This document shows positions 1 through 7,771 of a stretch of 34,952 bases of DNA, in pieces (positions within the stretch are counted from its first letter, which is position 1; every line of letters starts with the position of its first letter). A model generated the notes under the pieces. It ran no database searches. It worked only from the letters and a program-made list of their open reading frames with translations, and was not told where the DNA came from. This stretch comes from SM23-73-3 sp964580215 (lineage in GTDB: Bacteria; Zixibacteria; MSB-5A5; SM1-73). Both the position numbers and the translations under genes were made by a program. The DNA is taken from the NCBI GenBank assembly GCA_964580215.1, contig CAZOJT010000028.1, positions 1-34,952 on the forward strand. The letters are read 5' to 3'.

Positions 1-10
1 GAAGGAAAAA

Positions 11-45
11 AGCCCTGTCCCCCGCCTTTGGCGGGGGATGGGGCT
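11..45. repeat. GC-rich palindrome at left edge
   Basis: Imperfect hairpin with 16-base arms around a TTT loop; the core is CCCCCGCC TTT GGCGGGGG, extended outward by AGCCC and GGGCT with two mismatches. On the minus strand it is followed by a run of six T, so it could end a leftward transcript, although no leftward gene abuts it here. The same CCCGCC-TTT-GGCGGG core recurs at 7652-7667 and 21331-21347. Confidence 0.75.
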
Positions 46-66
46 GAAAAAGAAAGAGAAAATTGC

Positions 67-95
67 TTGCCAGTTTCTTCACAAATGATTAAATT
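67..95 (+). promoter_or_regulatory. Possible sigma70-type promoter for the PD40 gene
   Basis: TTGCCA (67-72) and TAAATT (90-95) are separated by 17 bases and lie about 50 bases upstream of the ATG at 147. The -35 box matches the consensus at five of six positions, the -10 box at only four. This is a weak call by eye. Confidence 0.3.
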
Positions 96-146
96 AATAG
101 AAAGCAATAATTCAAATTTAACCTTTAAAGAAGGAGAAAAGGTAAG

Positions 147-1247
147 ATGAAAGCCAAAAACCCGATTATTGGATTGCTGTGTTTAGTCGGTTTGGTCGTT
201 ATTTTTTCCATAACCACCAACAGCCAAAAGCCAGAGGAAACGCCAAAATTTGAGATAATTGAGATTGGCACAGGCGGCTCACCCCATTGGTCTCCGGACG
301 GGACCAAGTTAGCCTACATGTATAAAGGAGCACTCTATATAGCCAATGCAGATGGCACAGGAGAGCGTTTGAAAGTGGCGGAGTTTCCGAAGTGGACTTC
401 GCGATTCATCTGGGTCGATTCAACCGAGTTTATTTTTTACGAGTTTGAGCGACACAGAATGAAGGGAAAAGGTAAGGTGGAAAGGCGAAGCATAAAAAGA
501 CTTAGAATTAATGGAGAGATCGAAACGATAGCCGAAGCTCATCACACCTCCGGAGAAGGTCGTGTCATAAGTGCACCAATCGTGTTGAACGATGGAACAG
601 TGGGATACTCCGAGGCTCCAATTTCCGAAGGAAGAGTGCTTGAAGAGAAAGAAACCTTCAGAATAATAAAACCAGGAAAGCTTCCCACAGATTCTGCAAT
701 AAAACAAATGAGAGCTATTTCGGACGCCCAATTAGCCATCTCTAAGATAAAAGAAATACGGGACTCGCCTATGGGCATCTGGCTGGAAAGCGCGGATGGA
801 ACTATCAGAAGGCAGATATTATGCAAAGATGGATTCAATGCTTACCGAAACCCTCAACTTTCACCGGATGGAACAAAAATTCTTGGGGAAAATCCTTATC
901 GTCACGGTATGTGGGTATTGGATCTGGATGGGAAGAAGTTGGCTTACCTGGATGGAGATTCAAAGGACAGCGTAGTATTTGCTCCAGGTGTAGTTGGTTG
1001 GGCTGTGGGTGTTACCGCAAAGTGGTCTCCGGATAGCAAGCAGATCGTCTACATGGTAAGTGCTGAGGATGGACACACCGTACTAACGACAGACCTCTTC
1101 CTCATTAATGCGGATGGGACCGGGAAGACAAGGTTAACTGATACTCCGGATGTCATCGAGGCTTATCCGATTTGGTCGCCCGATGGGACAAGGATTGCCT
1201 ATGTTAACGACATTGGGAGCAAAATATATGTGATGAAAGTGAAATGA
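147..1247 (+). CDS. PD40/TolB-like beta-propeller protein, membrane-anchored or secreted
   Basis: A 366-residue protein. Residues 7-25 are hydrophobic and act as a signal peptide or membrane anchor, so the bulk should lie in the periplasm. The rest carries PD40 (WD40-like) propeller blades recognisable by the pattern WSPDGTKLAY...NADGTG: near residues 43-70, 233-262, 292-330 and 337-366. The propeller looks incomplete, because the middle section (about 75-225) has weak or no blade motifs. Such proteins resemble TolB and the N-terminal half of secreted peptidases, but there is no catalytic domain, so a binding or scaffold role is inferred. The ATG is preceded by AAGGAG (131-136) and a closer AAGG. 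Its stop overlaps an ATG of the next reading frame, and the amidase gene starts 56 bases further on, so the two may be co-transcribed. Confidence 0.8.
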   Translation: MKAKNPIIGLLCLVGLVVIFSITTNSQKPEETPKFEIIEIGTGGSPHWSPDGTKLAYMYKGALYIANADGTGERLKVAEFPKWTSRFIWVDSTEFIFYEFERHRMKGKGKVERRSIKRLRINGEIETIAEAHHTSGEGRVISAPIVLNDGTVGYSEAPISEGRVLEEKETFRIIKPGKLPTDSAIKQMRAISDAQLAISKIKEIRDSPMGIWLESADGTIRRQILCKDGFNAYRNPQLSPDGTKILGENPYRHGMWVLDLDGKKLAYLDGDSKDSVVFAPGVVGWAVGVTAKWSPDSKQIVYMVSAEDGHTVLTTDLFLINADGTGKTRLTDTPDVIEAYPIWSPDGTRIAYVNDIGSKIYVMKVK

Positions 1248-1289
1248 AAATGTGGTGTGATCCCACGTTCGGCAGGGTCACTTTCAGAT

Positions 1290-1296
1290 GGAGGGG
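1290..1296 (+). promoter_or_regulatory. Ribosome binding site fixing the amidase start
   Basis: GGAGGGG lies seven bases before the ATG at 1304. That ATG begins a normal signal peptide, whereas the in-frame ATG at 1244 would add 20 polar residues before it. The RBS therefore supports 1304. Confidence 0.7.
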
Positions 1297-1303
1297 AACA
1301 AAA

Positions 1304-3358
1304 ATGAAAAGAATACTTATGATTTGGATAACGATTTCAGCGATTTTGTTATCCACAAAGATGGCAAATGCCGGGGATTATATCTGCCTTGATCCAGGGC
1401 ACGGGGGATCTGATCCGGGCGCCTGTGGGCCTGTTTATCAACTGCCCGAGCAGTGGGTGAACTTGCAGGTTGCCCTTAAATGTAGCATCTTCTTAGATGA
1501 AATGGGGCAGTTTTATAACATAATTATGACTCGAAGGGATGAGACTACGGACGTTCCCCTATGGGATAGAGTCAATAAGGCAAATTATGAAGGTTTGTAT
1601 GGTGGTCCTGTGGATGCGTTCGTTTCAATTCATCATAATAGCTACCCGCCCTATCCCGGGTCACAAGGAACGGAGGTTTGGTGGAGTTCTATACCCCAGA
1701 CGGACAGTATTTATGATCGAGCATATACTGATTCCACTCTGGGTATGAAGACTCAATTCAGGATTCTGAATAAGTGGGGTTACAAAGATCGATGTGCTTA
1801 TGCTCGGGCACCGATAGGAACACCAACCTGTAATGGCGAGTACTGTTGCAATCACTGCTGTGTTCGACAGGGCAGCTACCCAGATTACACTTGGCATTGC
1901 TGCCATGATCCAGATTTTCCCGATAACCTCAAGAAGAAACTTTACTTTGTCTTGCGAAACACAAGATCGCCTGCAGCTCTTTCGGAAGCGTCAAATCTTA
2001 AAGATACCTTGGAGGAGTTCCTTTTTGACTGGAACGATGTTCATATCAGCGAAGAGGCAGAAGCTATCTCCGACGCTATATTTAGCTACCTTACGAATGA
2101 AGGCATCGCCATTGTAAGGAACAGTTATTCGGGAGGCACTGGCGGAGAAGTGATTGTTTCCAAATATAGCGATTGGTATGATGAATGTTATGATACGGAT
2201 ACATTATCCTCACCCTATACTACTTGTTGGACACGCTGGGAACAATATTGCCTTGAAGCCATCACCCCACAGTGGATTGATGGCTACCAGCGTACTTTTC
2301 ATCACTGGGCACATCTTAATTTCTTAGACGAGCCGGTTGAAATATCTTATGACCCGTTCTGGATAATTTCCGTTCAGTTGTTTGAAGATTATCACAAATA
2401 CGTAGCTTATTTTTCAGGTGGGTATTCCGCCCAGGTGGTTTCTCCTGACGGCTGGGAAATCTGGCATGTGGGTGAACAGAGGAATATTACTTGGAATGTT
2501 TCTATTGGTGCTGATTCAACCACAATAGTGTATATCTATTTAGATAGAAATGGGGGTAATGACGGATATCCCGAATATCTTGGGGCTCGGGTGGCAAAAT
2601 GGGGCAACAGTTTCTCCTGGACTGTGACCGCTCCTTATTCCACCCATTGCCGAGTCAAAGTAGTGGCTGAGGACATAGCCGATAATTCCGCCTGGGACGT
2701 CTCTAATTATGATTTCTCCATAAGTGAGACCGGAAACAACAATCCAGAAATTGACGGGCATATACAGTGCAAGTATCCAGAGAGTCAATGTCAGGACTGC
2801 ATTCATTATGGGGAAACGGTGACCATCGAGATTCCGGCGCATGATCCAGATGGTGACTCCATGTATTATCAATGGTTCTGCGTGCAAGGGCATTTTGCTG
2901 AAAACGGGCAGAGCACCATAACCACCGCTGAGAACTTTGTTACTTATGTGGCGCCCACGAAAGGCAAAGCTGAAAGTCCCGCCCTTCGGTCTGAGCCCTC
3001 AGGGTCGAAGACCAACGGCGGGGGAGGGGAAGAACTCCTTTTTGATGATTTCATATCGGTTGGAGTTACCGACATTCGCGGAGGACAGATCTTTGCATTC
3101 GGATGGCCCGAGCTACATGACCAGGAATACACCTGCATTTGCGGGGATGCAAATGATGATTTGATAATAGAGTTGGGAGATGTGCTTTACCTTATAAGTT
3201 ATTTGTACAAGGGGGGACTTCCCCCTGAAGATCCGATTGAACGAGGTGATGCAAATAATGATTGCCAGATCAATCTGGGGGATTTAACTTATCTAATAGC
3301 CTACTTTTACCGTGGTGGTTATTGCCCTGAATGCTGCTGGTTTCCCCCTGAGCAGTAG
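1304..3358 (+). CDS. Secreted N-acetylmuramoyl-L-alanine amidase (Amidase_3) with dockerin
   Basis: A 684-residue secreted zinc amidase that should cleave the lactyl-amide bond of peptidoglycan. Signal peptide 1-23 (ends ANA). The Amidase_3 domain shows the zinc ligands His33 (DPGHGG), Glu49 and His110 (SIHHN), and the catalytic Glu228 (LSEAS). Two oddities: eight cysteines in residues 164-200 (C164, C176, CC181-182, CC185-186, CC199-200), absent from typical family members, and a palindromic DNA element read in frame at 2978-3022. A beta-sandwich region (about 385-480, VVSPDGWEIW...ITWNV) and an Ig-like region follow. A type I dockerin closes the protein (about 614-676), with two calcium loops of pattern D-x-N-x-D, both ending LGD. 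The dockerin implies cohesin-borne attachment outside the cell; no cohesin is visible in the window. The function call is firm; the role of the Cys cluster is unknown. Confidence 0.9.
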   Translation: MKRILMIWITISAILLSTKMANAGDYICLDPGHGGSDPGACGPVYQLPEQWVNLQVALKCSIFLDEMGQFYNIIMTRRDETTDVPLWDRVNKANYEGLYGGPVDAFVSIHHNSYPPYPGSQGTEVWWSSIPQTDSIYDRAYTDSTLGMKTQFRILNKWGYKDRCAYARAPIGTPTCNGEYCCNHCCVRQGSYPDYTWHCCHDPDFPDNLKKKLYFVLRNTRSPAALSEASNLKDTLEEFLFDWNDVHISEEAEAISDAIFSYLTNEGIAIVRNSYSGGTGGEVIVSKYSDWYDECYDTDTLSSPYTTCWTRWEQYCLEAITPQWIDGYQRTFHHWAHLNFLDEPVEISYDPFWIISVQLFEDYHKYVAYFSGGYSAQVVSPDGWEIWHVGEQRNITWNVSIGADSTTIVYIYLDRNGGNDGYPEYLGARVAKWGNSFSWTVTAPYSTHCRVKVVAEDIADNSAWDVSNYDFSISETGNNNPEIDGHIQCKYPESQCQDCIHYGETVTIEIPAHDPDGDSMYYQWFCVQGHFAENGQSTITTAENFVTYVAPTKGKAESPALRSEPSGSKTNGGGGEELLFDDFISVGVTDIRGGQIFAFGWPELHDQEYTCICGDANDDLIIELGDVLYLISYLYKGGLPPEDPIERGDANNDCQINLGDLTYLIAYFYRGGYCPECCWFPPEQ
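2978..3022 (+). repeat. Palindromic element read in frame inside the amidase gene
   Basis: CCCGCC (2978-2983) and GGCGGG (3017-3022) form outer arms. Inside lie TTCGGTCT and GAAGACC, then a near-palindrome GAGCCCTCAGGGTC. The composition matches the intergenic palindromes of this window. It is translated as a Ser/Gly/Pro-rich segment between VTYVAP and DFISVGVTD, which would normally be separated by a short loop. Confidence 0.6.
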
Positions 3359-3373
3359 AAAACCAGATTCAAA

Positions 3374-3402
3374 GTTGTGTCAGGACCTAGTCCTGACACA
3401 AC
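3374..3402. repeat. Perfect 13-bp inverted repeat
   Basis: Arms GTTGTGTCAGGAC and GTCCTGACACAAC are perfectly complementary around a CTA loop, 15 bases after the amidase stop. There is no T tract on either side worth the name (AAAA follows on plus, TTT on minus), so a classical terminator is unlikely. It marks the junction between the amidase gene and the orphan tail downstream. Confidence 0.8.
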
Positions 3403-3404
3403 AA

Positions 3405-3692
3405 AATGTGGTAGAATATCCTGTTTCCAATTGCTGTACCGGTAAATATGGTTATCAGGTGGGCGCATATAATGAATATGGAACGAGGTGGTCTCAAATT
3501 GTGGGTTGTAATCATCCTCCAGATTGTCAGCCCAGGCTTGGCTGTGACGGCAATCCATATCAGGCTCCTTCCATGAACCAATGGGGTGTTATGATCTTGA
3601 TTGGTCTGATAATTGGAATTGGTGTTTTTCTGATGAACAGAGAAGAAGAGATAAAAGGGAAAGAACACGAAGAAAGCAGAAAACAAAGATGA
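3405..3692 (+). pseudogene. Orphan C-terminal fragment with IPTL-CTERM-like sorting tail
   Basis: An open frame, different from that of the amidase, holds what looks like the end of a secreted protein. First comes a fibronectin-like strand pattern (YGYQVGAYNEYG...WS), then CxxxPDC-type cysteines, then PSMNQWGVMILIGLIIGIGVF and a charged end (MNREEE). This order (PxxxxWG, hydrophobic helix, basic/charged end) resembles IPTL-CTERM sorting signals. No signal peptide or plausible start exists: the only upstream in-frame ATG lies inside the amidase gene. I read it as the remnant of a larger gene cut off at the 3374-3402 inverted repeat. An alternative is that it was once the C-terminus of the amidase gene and was displaced by the dockerin. 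Confidence 0.55.
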
Positions 3693-3762
3693 TTACTTAT
3701 CCTACAAGTTTTACTTAGCCAGAAATAATTTCTTGGGAAAAAATCCTTGACGCAGAAAGCTT

Positions 3763-6700
3763 TTAGACATTTATAATTTGGGTTTCCCCGATTAACTCTT
3801 TCGCCACCTCTTTTAGGTCGCAAAGCAATTCTTTTTTCTTCGGCTCTTTCAAATAGTTTTGCTTCAGCTCTTCATCTTTTATACTTTCACTCAATCTTTT
3901 CAAAATCTTGCCAGCATTTTTCAGTTCCTGATAAGCTCTTTCAATATCATGGGAGAACAAAAACAATTTGCCCAGATGATGATGAATCCGCCACATCAAC
4001 TCCAGGTTTTTCAGCTTTTCTGCCCGCTTGAGGGCGGTTTCAAAATTCTTTTGGGCTAAGCTTAAATTTCCCCTCTTCCAGTCTCTTATCCCTGAGGTCA
4101 AATAAAACTTGGGTTGGAGTAATACATAGCGCGAAAGCCCGGAATTTCTGGCACGATCAAGACAGGTTATAGACTGGCGTATATCCCCCCGATCCAGATA
4201 AAGCTCGCTGTATTCTAAGCTTAATGAAAAAATCTCCTCTCCGATATTTAGCTTTTTTGCCAAAGCCATTGCTTCATCTAAAAACTTCAAAGCCTCATCG
4301 GATTTTCCCTCTGTTTTCTTAAGCCAGCTTTTGATCTGATAAACACCAATCAAAGACCTCTCATCGTTTATGATATTTATGATTCTATTAGCTTCTTCCA
4401 ACAACTGCTCCGCTTTGTGGACATCATTTAGAAGGAGATGAAATTTGGATAAACTTACCCAGACTGAAATCTGCAACTCCTTATCCTCTATCTTTTCAGC
4501 AGTCTTTTGAGCTTCTTTGAGATAAGCGAAAGCCTTTTGGTAATTGCCCAGCTCAAAGTGGATCAGCCCCATGTTTTTTAGTATATATCCCACTCTCTGA
4601 GCAAGAGCGATGTCTTGGGCTAAAGTTAACCCTCTTTCATTATATTTTAAGGCATTTTCAAGGTCGCCCGTTTTTTGATAGACTTCTCCCAAGTTTTCTA
4701 AATTAAGGGCAATTTCTTTTTTGTCTTTTATCTGTTCATTCAATTCCAAAGACTCCAAAAGATGCACGATAGCTTCACGATATTTACCCAATTCAAAAAG
4801 CGCGTAGCCGATATTATTTAGAGTTCGAGCTATCCACTCCTTATTATCCAGATCTCTATACACAGATAAAGCATCAGTAAGGTATTTCAGTGCCTGAGAG
4901 TGTTGACGCAGGGACCAATAGACCAATCCCATGTTATTCAAAGTAGAAGCCATGGAGGATTTGTTTCCCAATTTTTGGTCTATCTGGAGTGCCTTTTGGA
5001 AGGAATCAAGGGCTTCTTGGTATTGACTGTCTACCCAGTAAAGAAGCCCCATGTAACTCAGAGTATCAGCCAACTGGTGAGGATCATCCAACTTTTGGTG
5101 GATGTGCATGGCTTTCTTAAGACAAGAGATTCCCTTTTTGTAATCATGCTTCAGCCGATAGATCTCACCCAGGCCATTATAAGTCTTCGCCAGCATCTTA
5201 AGATCGGAAAAGCTTTCCATCAGTTTTAAGATAGATTTGTAATCCCTCTCTGCCTGATTAAGTTCACCCACCATTTTGCAAAATCCAGCTCTCTTGGACA
5301 AAGCCGTAACCTGCTTTTGGGTGGCTTGTTTTGTGTCTGAGAATTTCGAGGCGACTTCTACGGCGTTTTCCAGATACCTTAATGCCTCGTCATTGGCAAA
5401 TCTTCCTTTCATCTTCTCAGCAGACAGAAGCGCATATTGATAAGCTTTCTCAAACTCCTTTCCTTCCAGATAGTGGTGGGCTATCTCGAAGACGGACTCT
5501 TCCTCCTCCTTTGAGCTGATCTTCTCCAGAAGCTCTGCCACCTTTTTGTGCCAACTGATTCGTTTCGCTTCATCCAACCTCCGGTAAAGAAGAGACTGCA
5601 GGCTTTGGTTGGCAAACTCGTAATATATCTTAGCCCCGACAGATTCTTCCTTTTTGATGATGAGTTGATCATGGGTCAAAAACGATAGAATCTCCGATAC
5701 CGACCTCTCATCAAACAGATTTAGCTCCCTCAATAAACGGAGGGTAAACTTTTTTCCTATCACCGCCACCATGTTTAAAAAATCAAGCGTTTTTTCATCG
5801 TATCTTTCCAGGTTTTTCAGCAGGATCGCCTCAATTGAATCAGGAACCGCTGATTCTTTCAGCCTTTCTATGTCCGTTGTCCAGATAGAATCCCTCAAGA
5901 AAATGATGCTTTTCTCCATTAGATATTTAAGCACTTCGATGATGAAAAATGGATTGCCCGATGTTCTTTCGTGAAGGTACGCAAAAAGTAGAGAGGGAAA
6001 TTTCCGGTCAGTGAATTTGGAAGAAATCAGGTTTTCGGTTTGGGAAAGCTCAAATCGATTCAGGTTCACATACTTGGTATCTTTTCCCTTTAGGCAAAAG
6101 TTAATCAGGCTCCCCAGTGGAGTATTCTCCTTTAACTTTTCTTCACGCAAAGAACAACACAAAAAAATCTTACCCTTATTTTTCTGTCTTTGGAAATGCT
6201 CTAAAAACCGCAGGGTGGAAAAGTCTGCCCATTGCAGGTTTTCGATAACCATTACAAAAGGAAAGATTTGAGATACCTCCACCAGAAGATCTGTGATCCT
6301 TTGATGAAAGGAGGTCTGATCTTGGGGGGAAGTTGAAGGATCTCTTCCTGACCACTTGAAGACTTCCCTTAGATTGGCCAGGATGTGACCACCACTTCGA
6401 TTCTCAACATACGGTTTTAGTTTATGCAAGATCTCCATTAGAGGTTGATAAGCCAGGGTTTGGTTTTCCAGACAGTTCGAGTCCACAAAGATTATCTCTT
6501 GAAGCTGGCAGTTTATCCTAAGGTGTTTGAAAAGGAAGGTCTTACCCACCCCTTGTTCACCTGAAAGAAAAAGACAGCTTCCCCGGGAGGAGACCGCCCG
6601 TCTCAGATCATCTTCAATCTGGCTTAACTCCGTGTCCCTTCCCACCAAAGGGCCGCTATAAATATGAGCAAGAAGGGACTTCTTTTGCGAAAAATCGGGC

Positions 6701-7575
6701 TTGTGGGCTTTTCCGAAGTCGTCCCGGAGTTCTGTTGTTATCATTTCCTTCGCCTGGGTGGCATTGTTCGGACGATCGGCAGGAGACTTCTCCAGCAGTT
6801 TCATGATAAATTCATTTAAAGAAGGAGGAAGATTGTGATTTAGCTCCGATGGCGGAGGTGGCTTTTGCTGAAGGTGAGCGGAGATGATTTTAACCGGGTC
6901 ATCAAAAGAAAAAGGAAGCCTGGAGGTGACCAGCTCATAAAGAATAACCCCCAGAGAGTAAAGATCAGTTCTTCCATCTAAAGGTTCCTCTAAAAACATC
7001 TCTGGAGCCATATAGGGGAGAGTTCCTTTTGTTTCCTTGCCTCTACTTGATCCTATCTTCTCAGATAACCCAAAGTCTAAAACTTTCGGACGAAAGATTC
7101 TATCTGTTACTTTCAGGTTGTCCGGCTTAAGATCACAATGTATCATTCCCCGGAGATGAAGAAATTCCAAAATATCACAGATTTGCCAGAAAAGATGAGT
7201 GAGTCTTTCAAACTCAGCCGGAGCCTGGTGTGGATCAAAAAAGTTGGCAAAGGTTTCCCCCAGGTTTTTCCCCTCCACCAATTCCATGGTGAAATAGGGG
7301 GACAGTTTCCCTGGTTGGGCGGCATCCTCTGAGTAACCAAAATCAAACACCTCCACCACGCCCGGATGTTTGAGCTGAGAAAGAAGTAAAAATTCTCTTT
7401 GGAAGCTTTCTAAGAGAGAAAATTTTTTCACATCTGGGGGGAGGACTTTAAGGGCAACCTCTTTTCCGATCCACCCATCGTAAGCTCTGTATACCTTTCC
7501 TATTCCACCTTCTCCCAGAAACTGCAATATCTCATAGCGACGGGAAAAGATCTGTGAGGTTTTCTTTTGGGACAT
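3763..7575 (-). CDS. Ser/Thr protein kinase - AAA ATPase - TPR regulator
   Basis: A 1270-residue cytoplasmic protein with no signal peptide or membrane segment. The kinase domain (about 14-285) has a glycine-rich loop GEGGIGKV, Lys43 (VALK), Asp148 in HCDLKPDN, Asp167 in DFG, and APE at 190-192. All key catalytic residues are present; HCD instead of HRD makes it a non-RD kinase. An AAA_16-type ATPase follows (about 310-560), with Walker A GEQGVGKT (339-346) and Walker B VMVIENLQWAD (441-451). TPR repeats of about 40 residues (YxxALxxxxKALxIxxxL) fill about 690-1230. The architecture is known from bacterial and cyanobacterial kinase-AAA regulators such as HstK. The kinase's target is unknown. 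It lies downstream of the histidine kinase gene on the same strand, 196 bases apart, with repeats between them. No clear Shine-Dalgarno sequence precedes its ATG. Confidence 0.9.
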   Translation of the reverse strand: MSQKKTSQIFSRRYEILQFLGEGGIGKVYRAYDGWIGKEVALKVLPPDVKKFSLLESFQREFLLLSQLKHPGVVEVFDFGYSEDAAQPGKLSPYFTMELVEGKNLGETFANFFDPHQAPAEFERLTHLFWQICDILEFLHLRGMIHCDLKPDNLKVTDRIFRPKVLDFGLSEKIGSSRGKETKGTLPYMAPEMFLEEPLDGRTDLYSLGVILYELVTSRLPFSFDDPVKIISAHLQQKPPPPSELNHNLPPSLNEFIMKLLEKSPADRPNNATQAKEMITTELRDDFGKAHKPDFSQKKSLLAHIYSGPLVGRDTELSQIEDDLRRAVSSRGSCLFLSGEQGVGKTFLFKHLRINCQLQEIIFVDSNCLENQTLAYQPLMEILHKLKPYVENRSGGHILANLREVFKWSGRDPSTSPQDQTSFHQRITDLLVEVSQIFPFVMVIENLQWADFSTLRFLEHFQRQKNKGKIFLCCSLREEKLKENTPLGSLINFCLKGKDTKYVNLNRFELSQTENLISSKFTDRKFPSLLFAYLHERTSGNPFFIIEVLKYLMEKSIIFLRDSIWTTDIERLKESAVPDSIEAILLKNLERYDEKTLDFLNMVAVIGKKFTLRLLRELNLFDERSVSEILSFLTHDQLIIKKEESVGAKIYYEFANQSLQSLLYRRLDEAKRISWHKKVAELLEKISSKEEEESVFEIAHHYLEGKEFEKAYQYALLSAEKMKGRFANDEALRYLENAVEVASKFSDTKQATQKQVTALSKRAGFCKMVGELNQAERDYKSILKLMESFSDLKMLAKTYNGLGEIYRLKHDYKKGISCLKKAMHIHQKLDDPHQLADTLSYMGLLYWVDSQYQEALDSFQKALQIDQKLGNKSSMASTLNNMGLVYWSLRQHSQALKYLTDALSVYRDLDNKEWIARTLNNIGYALFELGKYREAIVHLLESLELNEQIKDKKEIALNLENLGEVYQKTGDLENALKYNERGLTLAQDIALAQRVGYILKNMGLIHFELGNYQKAFAYLKEAQKTAEKIEDKELQISVWVSLSKFHLLLNDVHKAEQLLEEANRIINIINDERSLIGVYQIKSWLKKTEGKSDEALKFLDEAMALAKKLNIGEEIFSLSLEYSELYLDRGDIRQSITCLDRARNSGLSRYVLLQPKFYLTSGIRDWKRGNLSLAQKNFETALKRAEKLKNLELMWRIHHHLGKLFLFSHDIERAYQELKNAGKILKRLSESIKDEELKQNYLKEPKKKELLCDLKEVAKELIGETQIINV

Positions 7576-7639
7576 TTCCGTTAGTATAGAGGAAAGCTTT
7601 GTTTGTGAGGAAAACCAGCAAGCAAAACAATCTCCAGAC

Positions 7640-7760
7640 AGATTGCTTCGTCCCGCCTTTGGCGGGACTGGTAATGAGGGGCATCTCCTATGTCATTGCG
7701 AACGAAGTGAAGCAATCTCATCCACCTCAAGAGATTGCTTCGTCGCCTGCGCTCCTCGCA
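7640..7760. repeat. Cluster of three GTCAT...ATCT palindromic repeats
   Basis: Between the two kinase genes. Copy 1 (7640-7678, minus) has a CCCGCC-TTT-GGCGGG core and ends GAAGCAATCT, with a diverged other end. Copy 2 (7692-7718, plus) reads GTC-ATTGC-GA...GA-A-GCAAT-CT. Copy 3 (7732-7760, minus) reads TGCGAGGAGCG...GACGAAGCAATCTC and lacks the GTCAT start. Copies 2 and 3 face each other and form a larger inverted repeat. Confidence 0.8.
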
Positions 7761-7771
7761 TGGTTTAAACT

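Noticed and set aside
1244..1303. Upstream ATG of the amidase frame overlapping the PD40 stop
   Set aside because: It would place 20 polar residues before a standard signal peptide; the ATG at 1304 has a good RBS.
3374..3402. Terminator after the amidase gene
   Set aside because: The hairpin is perfect, but neither side has a T tract.
7640..7760. Possible CRISPR array from the repeated CAATCT/AGATTG blocks
   Set aside because: Units are inverted relative to each other, with irregular spacing and no spacers.
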